This document shows positions 41,470-50,214 of a stretch of 64,000 nt of DNA, piece after piece. The DNA comes from Nocardioides sp. ChNu-153 (GTDB taxonomy: Bacteria; Actinomycetota; Actinomycetes; Propionibacteriales; Nocardioidaceae). The notes below the pieces were generated by a model. It did no database searches and was not told where the DNA came from. It saw only the letters and a list, made by a program, of their open reading frames with translations. Each line of letters starts with the position of its first letter. Position 1 is the first letter of the stretch. The stretch covers positions 62,001 through 126,000 of the forward strand of contig NZ_JADEVT010000005.1 in NCBI RefSeq assembly GCF_030466625.1, read 5' to 3'. Made by a program: the position numbers and the translations under genes.

Positions 41470-43136
41470 CGCCCGGCCCCGGCGCCGAGGAGCGCCGCGC
41501 TCCCCGCGCCCGCCGCGGTGTCGGTGGTGCCCGTGTCGCCCGTCTGCGTGGTCGGCGGCTTCGAGGCGTCGTCACCCGGGGCCGAGGGGGTCGCGGGCGC
41601 CGTCGGGGTCGTGGGCGTCGGGTCGGCCGGGTCCGTCGGGTCGGTGGTCGAGCCGGCCTCGTCGGCGGCGTCGGCGGCGAACGCGGCCACCCGCTCCTCG
41701 GCGTCGGCCAGGTCGTCGGCGGCGATGCCCTCCTCGAGCCGGGTCGCGACGGAGTCGGACAGGTCGGCGACGTCGACGTCGCTCGTCTCGTAGGGCTCCG
41801 AGAGCGGGATCCCGAGCAGGTCGGTGGTGAGGCCGCGGTGGATCGCGACCTTCCCCTCGTGCTCACCCACGTAGAACTGCCGCTGGCTCCAGGCGTACGC
41901 CGCGCCCGCCGCCGCCGCGAGCAGGCCGAGCGCGACGAGGGTGAGGAAGAGCCGCTTCACCCACACGAAGCGACGCGGCGGCAGGGGCGCGTAGCGGGCG
42001 GCCTCGGGGTCGACGGGGTCGGACGGGATCACGAAGCCGACCGACTCCGGCAGGTCGGCCGGGACCGGGTCGATCTCGCCCGTGTCGCCGGAGCGGTGGC
42101 CGCGGAACAGGCCGGTGATGCCCGCGCCGCTGCCCGCGAGGGCACGGCGCGGCAGCTCGGCCGCGGCGCCCACGAGCTGGGGCTCGGCGTCGACCGCCTG
42201 GGTGGTCACGTCGGCCACGATGCAGGTGACGTTGTCGGTGCTGCCCGCCTCGAGGCTGGCGCGGACCAGCTCCACGGCGGCGAAGTCCGGCGTACCCGTG
42301 CCGAGGATGTCGGCGAGCCGGGCGTCGTCGAGCACGCCGCAGGCGCCGTCGCTGCACAGCAGCAGCCGGTCGCCCTGGGCCACGTCGACGGTGAACAGGT
42401 CGGGGTCGGTCTCGTGCACCCCGTCGAGGGCCTTGAGGATGAGGTTGCGGTGCGGGTGCGTGCGCGCCTCGTCCTCGGTGATGCGGCCCTCGTCGATGAG
42501 GCTCTGCACGAAGGTGTGGTCCTTCGTCAGCTGCGTGATCTCGCCGGAGCGGTAGAGGTACGCGCGGGAGTCGCCCACGTGCGCCACGCCGATGCGGGCG
42601 CCGTCGAACAGCGCGACCGTGGCCGTCGTGCTCGTGCCGTTGAGGTCGGGGTCGTCGTCGACGAGCTCGCCGATCCTGGTGTGGGCGCGCAGCAGACCGC
42701 CCGCGACCTGGCCGAGGAGGTCCTCGGAGGCGGCCGTCTCGTCGAGCCGGCGCAGCTGGGCGACCGCCGTGCTGGAGGCGACGTCGCCGCGTGCCGCGCC
42801 GCCCACGCCGTCGCAGACCGCGAGGAGGCGGGCGCCGGCGTACCCCGAGTCCTGGTTGTCCTTGCGCACCCGCCCCACGTCGGAGACGGCGGCGAAGTCG
42901 AGGTGGAGGCCCACCGGGTCGCCCGGCACCATCGGCACCTCGCCCGTGGTCTCCGTGGGGCTGATCTCGGTGTAGTCGGGGTGACCGGTGCCGTCGGCCC
43001 CCAGCCGCACCCGCTGGCTGGGGCGGGTGGCGTCGTCGAGGGGGGCGAGGGGCTGCTCGTCGGGGCGCAGGACGGGCACCTCGCGGGTGGGCTCGTCGTC
43101 GCCGGGAAGGCCCGGACCGCTGGGAGGAGTGGTCAC
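41466..43136 (-). CDS. pstP: PP2C-family Ser/Thr protein phosphatase, membrane-anchored
   Basis: A 556-residue Mn-dependent phosphatase that reverses PknA/PknB phosphorylation. The catalytic domain spans about residues 80-315 with DVGRVRKDNQDSGYAG, LLAVCDGVGGAARGDVAS, GVAHVGDSRAYLYR, LLLCSDGACGVL and AGSTDNVTCIVADV, so all metal-binding Asp residues are present. One membrane helix lies near residue 398 (LFLTLVALGLLAAAAGAAYAW), with a Thr/Pro-rich extracellular tail. The first 75 residues are an extra, Pro-rich N-terminus not found in the mycobacterial protein. It begins at a GTG, six bases after fhaB. Confidence 0.95.
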   Translation of the reverse strand: MTTPPSGPGLPGDDEPTREVPVLRPDEQPLAPLDDATRPSQRVRLGADGTGHPDYTEISPTETTGEVPMVPGDPVGLHLDFAAVSDVGRVRKDNQDSGYAGARLLAVCDGVGGAARGDVASSTAVAQLRRLDETAASEDLLGQVAGGLLRAHTRIGELVDDDPDLNGTSTTATVALFDGARIGVAHVGDSRAYLYRSGEITQLTKDHTFVQSLIDEGRITEDEARTHPHRNLILKALDGVHETDPDLFTVDVAQGDRLLLCSDGACGVLDDARLADILGTGTPDFAAVELVRASLEAGSTDNVTCIVADVTTQAVDAEPQLVGAAAELPRRALAGSGAGITGLFRGHRSGDTGEIDPVPADLPESVGFVIPSDPVDPEAARYAPLPPRRFVWVKRLFLTLVALGLLAAAAGAAYAWSQRQFYVGEHEGKVAIHRGLTTDLLGIPLSEPYETSDVDVADLSDSVATRLEEGIAADDLADAEERVAAFAADAADEAGSTTDPTDPADPTPTTPTAPATPSAPGDDASKPPTTQTGDTGTTDTAAGAGSAALLGAGAGR

Positions 43137-43142
43137 GGGGGC

Positions 43143-43610
43143 CTACTTCCGCAGCTCGAGGATCGTCTTGCCGATGCGGACCTGCGCGCCGAGGGTGAGC
43201 GTGGTCGGCTGGGAGATCCGCGCGGAGCCGACGTACGTGCCGTTCGTGGAGCCGAGGTCCTCGACGAACCACTGGTCGCCCGACTGCGCGATCCGCGCGT
43301 GGCGGGTCGAGACGTAGTCGTCGTCGAGGCGGATCGCGGCGTCGGAGCCGCGGCCGATGAGGATGGGGCGGCCGTCGAGCTCGGCCCGCTCCCCGGAGTT
43401 GGCGCCCTGCACCACGAGCACGTGGGTCGGCGCGCCCCGCCGCTTGGGGGGCTGCTGCTTGGGGGCCTTCTTCGCCTTCGCGGCTCCGGCGGCGGCCGGC
43501 ATGCGGGCGCCGAACATGTCGGCGCGCACCACGGAGACAGCGGCCAGCACGAAGATCCAGAGGATCGCCAGGTAGCCGAACCGGATCAGCAGCAGGGTCA
43601 GCTCGCTCAC
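43143..43610 (-). CDS. fhaB: FHA-domain protein FhaB (FipA-like)
   Basis: A 155-residue phosphothreonine-binding protein. The N-terminus has one membrane helix (YLAILWIFVLAAVSVVRADM), then a basic Lys/Pro linker. The C-terminal FHA domain (residues 75-155) shows ILIGRGSDAAIRL, the SxxH element STRHARI and DLGSTNGTYV. FHA domains dock on Thr-phosphorylated partners, here probably PknA/PknB substrates in division. The GTG start lies inside the fhaA stop (GTGA). Length and order are as in mycobacteria. Confidence 0.95.
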   Translation of the reverse strand: MSELTLLLIRFGYLAILWIFVLAAVSVVRADMFGARMPAAAGAAKAKKAPKQQPPKRRGAPTHVLVVQGANSGERAELDGRPILIGRGSDAAIRLDDDYVSTRHARIAQSGDQWFVEDLGSTNGTYVGSARISQPTTLTLGAQVRIGKTILELRK

Positions 43611-44335
43611 CAGGCGTCCTCCGTGACCAGTCGGACCGTCATCGTCGTGTTGCCGATCCGCACCTGCGTGCCGTCGTCGACCGGCGACTGCGCGAGCTTG
43701 CGCCCGTCCACGAGCATGCCGTTGGTCGAGCCGAGGTCGTGCACGGAGACGAGCAGCGGGCTGCCGTCCTCGGCGCGACCGGTGGCGACGCGGAACTCGA
43801 TGTGCCGCCGGCTGACGCCGGGGTCGTTGATGCGGACGTCGGCGTCCGTGCCGCGGCCGATCACGAGACCGGGCGGCGCGAGCGGGTGGTGGGTGCCGTT
43901 GACCTCGAGGTACGCCGCCGCCCGCCCCAGCTGGGTGTCGGTGGCGTTGCTCGTGACCTTCGCCTGGGCGCGGCTGCGCACCCGCAGGCGCCCGGTCGGC
44001 AGGTCGTCGGCCAGCTCGAAGTCGATGCTGACGGGCCCGGGGAAGACGTAGGACTGCTGCTCGGCGTGGTCGCGGAGCGAGTCCGCCATCTCCTGGGCCA
44101 GCGTCGAGGAGTACGGCGCGAGCCGGTCCAGGTCGGAGCGGGAGAGCTCGACGTGGAAGTCGTTGGGCACCAGGCGGCGGTCGCGGCTGAGGATCTGCGC
44201 GTTGTTGTCGACCTCGCGCTGGAGCGCCGCGGAGATCTCCACCGGCTGCACGGCGCTGCGGAAGGCGCGGGCGAAGACGCCGGAGATCACCGACTCGAGC
44301 CGGTTCTCGAAGCGCTGGAAGCCGCCGCCGCTCAT
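43607..44335 (-). CDS. fhaA: FHA-domain protein FhaA
   Basis: A 242-residue cytoplasmic protein. Residues 1-125 form the DUF3662 domain (FENRLESVISGVFARAFRS, VQPVEISAALQREVDN), and residues 150-242 an FHA domain with GLVIGRGTDADVRI, VSRRHIEFRV and DLGSTNGMLVDG. The mycobacterial protein has a longer disordered linker; here it is short. FhaA binds phosphorylated MviN and regulates wall synthesis. It is the first gene of the seven-gene operon; a TACGAT at 44432-44437 on the minus strand is a plausible -10 box. Confidence 0.95.
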   Translation of the reverse strand: MSGGGFQRFENRLESVISGVFARAFRSAVQPVEISAALQREVDNNAQILSRDRRLVPNDFHVELSRSDLDRLAPYSSTLAQEMADSLRDHAEQQSYVFPGPVSIDFELADDLPTGRLRVRSRAQAKVTSNATDTQLGRAAAYLEVNGTHHPLAPPGLVIGRGTDADVRINDPGVSRRHIEFRVATGRAEDGSPLLVSVHDLGSTNGMLVDGRKLAQSPVDDGTQVRIGNTTMTVRLVTEDAW

Positions 44336-44535
44336 CCACCCTCCTCCCTGCGCCCCGTCGGGGCCGTCGTGTCTGGTCCGTGCTGGTCTGCGGGCACCCG
44401 CGACCGGCCCACCGGGCGCGGGCTGTGCCCGATCGTAACCATGGGGGGTGCGTCCACCTACGCCATCGGGTGGGGGTCGGGGTGCTTCCAGAGGTCTTCC
44501 CCGCCGACGCCGGGCGGATCGTGCCCGGGCCCGGT

Positions 44536-44565
44536 TTGGGAAAGGGAGCAGGGTCGGGATAACGT
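44536..44565 (+). promoter_or_regulatory. Promoter of tRNA-Leu
   Basis: TTGGGA (44536-44541) and TAACGT (44560-44565) are 18 bases apart, and the -10 box ends 13 bases before the tRNA. A plausible sigma-70-type promoter. Confidence 0.55.
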
Positions 44566-44578
44566 TGCCGGGCTTCAC

Positions 44579-44662
44579 GCGCGAGTGGCGGAATAGGCAG
44601 ACGCGCACGGTTCAGGTCCGTGTGTCCGAAAGGACGTGGGGGTTCAACTCCCCCCTCGCGCA
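44579..44662 (+). tRNA. tRNA-Leu (anticodon CAG)
   Basis: A class II tRNA of 84 bases with acceptor arms GCGCGAG (44579-44585) and CTCGCGC (44655-44661) and discriminator A. The anticodon loop TTCAGGT gives CAG, reading CUG. A long variable arm (TGTCCGAAAGGACG) and the T-arm GGGGGTTCAACTCCCCC are clear. CCA is not encoded. A phage-type integrase gene follows 108 bases later, so the tRNA 3' end is very probably the attachment site of the island. Confidence 0.96.
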
Positions 44663-44770
44663 CGTGAGTGGCCCCGGGGATGACCTGGGGCTTTACTCAT
44701 TTCCGGAGTTAGCCTGAGCCCCCAAGGGCGCACGAAGGGTGCACCAGCCTCTACTCGGAGAGGTTTGGAC

Positions 44771-46111
44771 GTGGCATACATCGAGAAGCGGCGCCGCACC
44801 GACGGCGGGATCTCGGCGCGCGTGAAGTGGCGCCTGGGAGGCACGCGGGACGGCGCGGTACAGCTCGAGGTCTTCAGCGCGGGCACCGACGCGCAGAACC
44901 TCGCCCGGGCCGAGGGCTTCAAGAAGATGGTGGACGCTGCCGGCCAGCGATGGCCAGACGGCTGGGTGAAGGGCGAGGGCTTCGTCCGACCAGCCAGCGA
45001 GGCAGATCCGCTCACTGAGCCGCCGCGTTTCGTTGACATCGGCGAGGAATACGTCCGCCAGATCGTCGACCTCTCGCCCGGCCAGCGCAAGCGCTATCTG
45101 GGCCACCTCCGCGTGCTTGAAGTAACCAGGATCCGAGGATCGCTGATCTTCACCAAGCCGGTCACGGCGATCAGCGAGGCAGACCTCAAGGACTGGTTGA
45201 TCGACTGGGACCGGTCCCTCAAGACGAAGGCGAACTATCACGGCCTGATCCACGGAGTCTTCGGATACGCAGTCAAGCGCGGCTGGCTGTCGGCGAACCC
45301 TGCCGTCGGGACGGCCCCACGGATGTCCAGGGTGAAGCAGTCACGACCGGAGCTGCGGTTCCTTACGGAACGAGAACTGCAGCGTGCGGTCGAGCTGGCC
45401 GGACCCTACGCCGACCTCCTGACCGTGGCCGTGGGCACCGGCATGCGGTTCGGCGAACTCGGAGCTCTCTGGGTTTCCGATGTGGACCTCGAGCGCCGCA
45501 CAGTCCGAATCAACAAGGCGTGGAAGCGCAACGGAGAGGACGATGCCACTGACGTTCCAGGGTGGCTCGCCAAGCTGTTGAAGCCCAAGCACACGATGCG
45601 CGACCACCACTTGGGCGTGCCCAAGACAACCAAGTCGCGCCGGACGATCACCATCTCGCCCGCCCTGGTCACCGTCTTGCGCAAGCGCATTGAAGGCAAG
45701 GCTGCTGATGACTTCGTGTTCGTTTCAAACGCTGGATACCCGCTGCACAACGGGGACTTCAGCACGCACGTGTGGCGAAAGCTGATGACGGCGCTCGAGG
45801 CCGAAGGCATTGCTCGATTCCGATTCCATGACCTGCGGCATACCCACGTCGCGTGGTTGGTGGCTGGCGGCGCGCCCTTGCCTCACATCCAGGCCCGGTT
45901 AGGGCATGAGTCGATCACGACGACGATCGACACCTATGGCCACCTGCTCCCAGCTGGTGACGAACTCATCTCCGGCATCATCGACACTGCATTGACCGGA
46001 GGGACGATCCGCCCCGGCCCTGGATCGTCGATGGGAAAGAAGGGCAAGGGAAAGAAGTCCGAGAAGCGCACCAAGCCGGCTCGGGATCAGGGTGAACCGT
46101 CACGGGTTTGA
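44771..46111 (+). CDS. Tyrosine recombinase (phage-type integrase), C-terminus altered by an IS
   Basis: About 446 residues. An N-terminal AP2-like arm (AYIEKRRRTDGG) and a core-binding domain precede the catalytic domain. Catalytic residues are Arg in GTGMRFGELGAL, Lys near AWKRN, His-Leu-Arg in FHDLRHTHVAW, His in LGHESITTTI and Tyr in DTYGHLLP, so it looks active. The last five codons and the stop lie in the left end of the neighbouring IS, so the natural tail is lost. GTG 44771 has GGAGAGG seven bases upstream; a TTG six bases earlier is less likely. It probably mediated insertion at tRNA-Leu. Confidence 0.92.
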   Translation: MAYIEKRRRTDGGISARVKWRLGGTRDGAVQLEVFSAGTDAQNLARAEGFKKMVDAAGQRWPDGWVKGEGFVRPASEADPLTEPPRFVDIGEEYVRQIVDLSPGQRKRYLGHLRVLEVTRIRGSLIFTKPVTAISEADLKDWLIDWDRSLKTKANYHGLIHGVFGYAVKRGWLSANPAVGTAPRMSRVKQSRPELRFLTERELQRAVELAGPYADLLTVAVGTGMRFGELGALWVSDVDLERRTVRINKAWKRNGEDDATDVPGWLAKLLKPKHTMRDHHLGVPKTTKSRRTITISPALVTVLRKRIEGKAADDFVFVSNAGYPLHNGDFSTHVWRKLMTALEAEGIARFRFHDLRHTHVAWLVAGGAPLPHIQARLGHESITTTIDTYGHLLPAGDELISGIIDTALTGGTIRPGPGSSMGKKGKGKKSEKRTKPARDQGEPSRV

Positions 46112-46145
46112 TGCCGCTTCCTTGTGAGTCAAGGAGGATGAGCAC

Positions 46146-46457
46146 ATGCCTAAGAAGGTGGATCCCGCTGTGAAGGAGCGGGCGATTCGGATGGTCGCGG
46201 AGCACCGCGGCGACTACAGGTCGTTGACCGCGGTCGCGCAGGTCGTGGCCGAGCAGCTCGGTCTCGGGAAGGAGACCGTGCGGCGGTGGGCGGTCCAGGC
46301 CGACATCGACGCCGGCGCCCGGCCCGGCGTGACGAGCGAAGAATCGGCTGAGATCAAGAAACTGAAGGCCGAGAACCGTCGACTGCGTGAGGACAACGAG
46401 ATCTTGCGCAAGGCCTCGATTTTCTTCGCCGGGGAGCTCGACCCCCGCAACCGCTGA
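46146..46457 (+). CDS. IS3-family transposase OrfA
   Basis: A 103-residue helix-turn-helix protein (VKERAIRMVAEHRGDYRSLT, GKETVRRWAVQADID) with a C-terminal leucine-zipper coiled coil (EIKKLKAENRRLREDNEIL). It binds the element ends and contributes the N-terminus of the transposase, usually by a frameshift into orfB. Complete. Confidence 0.93.
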   Translation: MPKKVDPAVKERAIRMVAEHRGDYRSLTAVAQVVAEQLGLGKETVRRWAVQADIDAGARPGVTSEESAEIKKLKAENRRLREDNEILRKASIFFAGELDPRNR

Positions 46458-46459
46458 TC

Positions 46460-47395
46460 ATGTCCTTCATCGAAGACATGAGAGCCGAGGGCCACGCCGT
46501 CGAGTCGACCTGCCGGGTGCTCACCGCACACGGCTGCAGCGTCGCGGCGCGGACCTACAGGGCTTGGCGACGCTCGAACCAGCCGGTCGCGGCCAGGACC
46601 GTCTCGGACGCGATGATCGTCGACGCCCTGCTTGCCACCGTCGGGACACCTGAGGGGCTCTACGGGCGGCGGAAGATGACCGCGCACCTGCGCCGTCAAG
46701 GGCTGGACGTGGCGCACTGCACGGTGGACCGGTTGATGCGCGACCTCGGCATGAACGGCGTGCGCCGCGGCAAGAAACTGCGCACCACCATCCCCGGCCG
46801 TGACGGGCACCGGGCCGGTGACCTGCTGGACCGCGACTTCACCGCCACAGCGCCCAACACCAGGTGGGTCGCTGACTTCACCTACGTCCGCACCTGGGCC
46901 GGGTTCGTCTACGTCGCGTTCGTCGTCGACTGCTTCGCCCAGCGGATCGTGGGCTGGCACGCCGCCACGACGAAGGTCACCGACCTGGTGCTGACGCCGG
47001 TGCGGATCGCGATGTGGGACCGCGACCGCCACGGCCACCCGATCGAGCCCGGCACGCTGGTTTGTCACTCGGATGCGGGCAGTCAGTACACGTCGCTGCG
47101 GTACACCGAGCACCTCGCACTCGAGGGCATCGCGCCCTCGATCGGGACAGTCGGCGATGCCTATGACAACGGCCTCATGGAGTCCATCATCGGCCTGTAC
47201 AAGACCGAGGCCATCGCCACCGACGTCTTCCACGAAGGTCCGTTCAAGACTCTCGTCGACGTCGAGTACGCCACCGCCGGCTGGGTCGACTGGTGGAACT
47301 ACCGCCGCCTGCACTCCAGCATCGGCCAGATCCCACCAGCCGAGCACGAGCACGACTACTACGCTGCCCTCGACCGAGAGCCGCACCCCGTATAG
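46460..47395 (+). CDS. IS3-family transposase OrfB (DDE integrase domain)
   Basis: A 311-residue catalytic subunit. The DDE residues are visible: Asp in VADFTYVRTW, Asp in VCHSDAGSQYTS and Glu in DNGLMESIIGLYKTE, with the HTH_21 region GLYGRRKMTAHLRRQGL upstream. It starts at an ATG two bases after the orfA stop, so it may be translated separately or by frameshift. Complete and probably functional. It ends at the right inverted repeat. Confidence 0.93.
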   Translation: MSFIEDMRAEGHAVESTCRVLTAHGCSVAARTYRAWRRSNQPVAARTVSDAMIVDALLATVGTPEGLYGRRKMTAHLRRQGLDVAHCTVDRLMRDLGMNGVRRGKKLRTTIPGRDGHRAGDLLDRDFTATAPNTRWVADFTYVRTWAGFVYVAFVVDCFAQRIVGWHAATTKVTDLVLTPVRIAMWDRDRHGHPIEPGTLVCHSDAGSQYTSLRYTEHLALEGIAPSIGTVGDAYDNGLMESIIGLYKTEAIATDVFHEGPFKTLVDVEYATAGWVDWWNYRRLHSSIGQIPPAEHEHDYYAALDREPHPV

Positions 47396-47422
47396 AAGCG
47401 GCAGAGAACCCGTGACGGTTCA

Positions 47423-47602
47423 CAGATCTTTCCGGCCATGGACGAGGCGCGCCGCATCATTCGGGGCAAGCGGCGGGGCTACAACATTCTTCGCTACCTG
47501 CTCCTACGGATGCGGAACGAGGTCCTCAAGGCGCAGTACTACTGGGAGCCGAACTCCCGGCTGTCGAACCTGAACCTCGGGTACGGGTGCATCCCCTTTG
47601 AC
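47423..47602 (+). pseudogene. Internal fragment of an unknown gene between two IS elements
   Basis: The plus frame reads MDEARRIIRGKRRGYNILRY followed by LLLRMRNEVLKAQYYWEP and stays open into the ISL3 remnant. Its amino-acid composition looks natural: basic helix, then aromatic. Both ends are cut by insertion sequences, so neither start nor stop is original. I do not recognise the family. It is probably a relic of the cargo that once followed the integrase. Confidence 0.5.
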
Positions 47603-47854
47603 GGCTCTTCACAGTTGAGGGTGTAGCAGGCGTGTGAGGTAGTCGGCGCGCGTAGGTCCTGGGGCAGGCGTCGAGGTCTCCCAAGGATGGAAGTTCTCAC
47701 ACTGCCCATCCGGAAGACCTCGACGTGCCTGACGCTACCCCGCAGGCGGGCTTCGCTTGCCCCGACCTGACCACCTTCGCTCGTCTCGATGAGCTCGGCC
47801 TGGTCGTCACCGGCCAACGACTCAGCCCCGACCGTGCCGTGCTCGCGTGCCGAG
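47603..47854 (+). mobile_element. ISL3-family element, left-end remnant
   Basis: The terminal repeat GGCTCTTCACAGTTGAGGGT (47603-47622) is typical of ISL3 elements. From 47725 the frame gives the transposase N-terminus: CPDLTTFARLDELGLVVTGQ, then RAVLACRVE. At 47855 the coding sequence is cut by the next IS3 element; the zinc finger and catalytic domain are absent. The remainder is not found in the window. Confidence 0.8.
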
Positions 47855-47894
47855 TTGAACCGCCCCGGCATGTCCGGAGGCTGGGTTTGGTGGC

Positions 47895-48986
47895 TCAGCC
47901 GGTCGGCTTGAGCTCGTTCTTTGCAGCGTAGTGGAGTTCTTCGGCGGCCATCGGGGTCAGGTCGTCGAGGGACTCGTGGGGACGCTCGTGGTTGAAGAAG
48001 TCGACCCAGTTCAAGGTCTCCAGTTCGACGTGCTCGACGCCGCGCCAGGGACCCTCGGGGCGGATCAGCTCGGCCTTGTAGAGCCCAATCTGCGACTCCG
48101 CGAGCGCGTTATCGTAGGCATCACCGACCGACCCCACCGACGGGTCGACACCCTCGTCGACAAGCCGCTGGGTGAAGGCGAAACTGACGTATTGCGACCC
48201 CGCGTCCGTGTGGTGGATCAGCCCCGACAAGTCGGTGATGCCGGCCTGCTGGCGGGTCCAGATCGCGTGCTCGAGGGTGTCGAGCACCAGGTCGGTGGTC
48301 ATCCGGGTGGCTGCGCGCCATCCGACGATCCGGCGGGAGAAGACGTTGAAGACGAACGCGACGTAGACGGTGCCGGACCAGGTCGCGACATAGGTGAAGT
48401 CGGCTACCCACAGCTGGTCGGGACGGCTCGCCCAGAACTGCCGGTCGACCAGATCGCCCGGCCGTGCCGCCGCGGGGTCACCGATCGTGGTGCGGACCTT
48501 CTTCAACCGCAGCGCGCCGACCCAGCCCTGCTCGCGGTAGAGCCGCTCGATCGTGCACCGAGCCACGTCGTGACCCTTCCCGCGCAGGTGCAGCCACATC
48601 TTCCTCGCCCCGAACCTCGCGAGCAGCTTCTGCCGGGCACGCTCGGACTCGATCAGCGCGACCAGCTCCGCGTCCCGCAGCACTCGTTTCGAGGGCCGCC
48701 GCGAGACCGCCTCGTAGAAGGTGGACGGGGCGACCTTGATCCCGTGCTCTGCGAGCACGCGACAGATCGGCTCGACCCCGAACTCCCCGCGGTGATCGGC
48801 GATGAAGTCGATCAGAACCTGTTGGGGCGGTCGAGCTCCGCCGCGAAGAAAGCCGAGGCCGCCTTCAAGATCTCGTTGGCCCGCCGCAGCTCGGCGACCT
48901 CCTTCTTCAGCGACTTGATCTCCGCGATCTCCTCGCTGGTCTTGCCCGGACGGACCCCGCCGTCGATCTCGGCCTGCCGGATCCAC
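47895..48986 (-). CDS. IS3-family transposase OrfB
   Basis: The catalytic part runs from about 48830 to the stop: VLIDFIADHRGEFGVEPICR, LWVADFTYVATW (Asp), IHHTDAGSQYVS (Asp) and DNALAESQIGLYKAE (Glu). The frame is open upstream to 48986 across orfA, but that part is a shadow. No start codon lies at the beginning of the conserved region, so it is made by programmed frameshift from orfA, as is normal for IS3. Intact. Confidence 0.9.
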   Translation of the reverse strand: MDPAGRDRRRGPSGQDQRGDRGDQVAEEGGRRAAAGQRDLEGGLGFLRGGARPPQQVLIDFIADHRGEFGVEPICRVLAEHGIKVAPSTFYEAVSRRPSKRVLRDAELVALIESERARQKLLARFGARKMWLHLRGKGHDVARCTIERLYREQGWVGALRLKKVRTTIGDPAAARPGDLVDRQFWASRPDQLWVADFTYVATWSGTVYVAFVFNVFSRRIVGWRAATRMTTDLVLDTLEHAIWTRQQAGITDLSGLIHHTDAGSQYVSFAFTQRLVDEGVDPSVGSVGDAYDNALAESQIGLYKAELIRPEGPWRGVEHVELETLNWVDFFNHERPHESLDDLTPMAAEELHYAAKNELKPTG

Positions 48987-49135
48987 TTGCGCAACGACTC
49001 GGTCGAGGTGATGCCCAACTTCGCAGCCACCGACCTGATCGCCGCGGCCTCATGCGGATAGTCCTGCCGGGACTCCATCGCCATCCGCACCGCGCGCTCA
49101 CGCAGCTCGGTCGGGTACTTCGAGGGACGTGCCAT
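48812..49135 (-). CDS. IS3-family transposase OrfA
   Basis: A 107-residue protein with the helix-turn-helix YPTELRERAVRMAMESRQDY and SLRKWIRQAEID and the zipper EIKSLKKEVAELRRANEILK. It overlaps orfB in a different frame, the standard IS3 frameshift layout. Complete. Confidence 0.92.
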   Translation of the reverse strand: MARPSKYPTELRERAVRMAMESRQDYPHEAAAIRSVAAKLGITSTESLRKWIRQAEIDGGVRPGKTSEEIAEIKSLKKEVAELRRANEILKAASAFFAAELDRPNRF

Positions 49136-49187
49136 GAGAGTGATCCTTCCAACGAATCAGCTCTCCGGACTCGCCGGGGCGGTTCAA

Positions 49188-49853
49188 TCCGACCATGTGG
49201 TGACGGTTGAGTGCACGGACGAATCTCCGGCTCCGAAATTGCGAGCCCCTGTCCGTGTGCACGATGCAGCCGACCACGCCGCCGCGCCTGGCGACCGCGT
49301 TGTTGAGCGCCGCGACCGCGAGCCGGGACTTCATCCTCGAGTCGATCGAATAGCCCACGATCCGGTTGGAGTAGACGTCCTTGAACGCGCAGAGGTAGAG
49401 CTTGCCTTCGCCGGTGCGGTGTTCGGTGATGTCGCCGATCCACAGCTCGTTCGGCCCATCGGCATTGAACTCGTGCCGGATCACGCCGTGCTTGTCGACG
49501 GTGGCGCACAGGTCGTCGTGGACCGGTGGGCCGGGCCTCTTCGCCTTCCCGCGCTTGGGCTTGCCGAACGCGCTCCACCAGCCCATGTCCGAGCAGATCC
49601 GCCACGCGGTCCGCTCCGCCATAGGCTCGCCGGCTTCGCGTGCCTCGTCGACCAGGAACCGGTAGCCGAACTCGGGATCGTCACGGTGGGCGTCGAACAG
49701 CGCATTGGCGCGGTAGGCCTCCTCCAGCTCGGCGTCGGTGACCGGACGCTGGAGCCAGCGGTAGTAGGGCTGACGCGCGATCTTGAGCACCCGGCACGTC
49801 ACCGTAACGGGGATCCCGTCCACGGCCAGCTCGCGGACGAGCGGGTACATCAT
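49188..49853 (-). pseudogene. IS3-family transposase OrfB, truncated
   Basis: The ATG 49853 overlaps the orfA stop. The frame gives VTCRVLKIARQPYYRWLQRP, ELWIGDITEHRTGEGKLYL (first Asp) and VHTDRGSQFRSRRFV (second Asp), then runs into the neighbouring IS after LNRHHMVG. The Glu of the DDE triad is lost, so it cannot be active. Confidence 0.88.
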
Positions 49854-50143
49854 TTTCCCGGCAGGTTCGCCTGCGACAGATAGGCCGCCGCGCGGCGCAG
49901 CACCTCGTTCTCCTGCTCCAGCAGCCGGATCCTCTTCCTCGCCTCACGAAGTTCGGCGCTCTCGGCAGCGGTCGTCCCCGGCTTCACGCCATCCTCGACG
50001 TCTGCGGTCTTCATCCAGTTCGTCAGGCACGACTCGCTGATGCCGAAGTCGGCAGCGATCTGCTTGAGGTGGACTCCCGGCTCACGGTTCCTCGCGACGC
50101 GAACGACGTCGTCGCGGAACTCCTTGGGGTACGGCTTCGGCAC
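49850..50143 (-). CDS. IS3-family transposase OrfA
   Basis: About 97 residues from GTG 50143, which has GGAAGG nine bases upstream; an ATG three codons earlier has no spacing for it. PYPKEFRDDVVRVARNREPG and ISESCLTNWMKTADVEDG form the helix-turn-helix, and LREARKRIRLLEQENEVLRR the zipper. Intact, but its orfB partner is truncated. Confidence 0.85.
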   Translation of the reverse strand: MPKPYPKEFRDDVVRVARNREPGVHLKQIAADFGISESCLTNWMKTADVEDGVKPGTTAAESAELREARKRIRLLEQENEVLRRAAAYLSQANLPGK

Positions 50144-50214
50144 AGTGCACATCCTTCCAGCGGCACCTCTCGGCACCACAGATCAGATGTCACCTATTCG
50201 TGCAGCAGTCCCCA

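Larger units (their letters stand above)
46093..47422 (+). mobile_element. IS3-family insertion sequence, complete
   Basis: A 1.33-kb element bounded by imperfect 28-bp inverted repeats that begin TGAACCGTCACGGGTT at 46093 and match the reverse complement of 47395-47422. It carries orfA and orfB. I find no target-site duplication, which suggests that one flank was rearranged after insertion. It entered the very end of the integrase gene. Confidence 0.85.
47855..49187 (-). mobile_element. IS3-family insertion sequence, complete, inserted in older IS DNA
   Basis: A 1.33-kb element with inverted repeats TTGAACCGCCCCGGC at both ends (47855 onward, and reversed up to 49187), diverging after 15 bases. 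It carries orfA and orfB on the minus strand. On its left is an ISL3 remnant and on its right another truncated IS3 element. No matching target duplication is seen, so it probably mediated a deletion. Confidence 0.85.
49188..50214 (-). mobile_element. IS3-family element, truncated at its 3' end
   Basis: A different IS3-group element reading on the minus strand from about 50214. orfA is whole, and orfB is cut at 49188 by the end of the neighbouring IS. The left end and the last third of orfB are missing from the window. Its outer border near 50214 is placed where a truncated chromosomal gene begins and is approximate. Confidence 0.75.
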
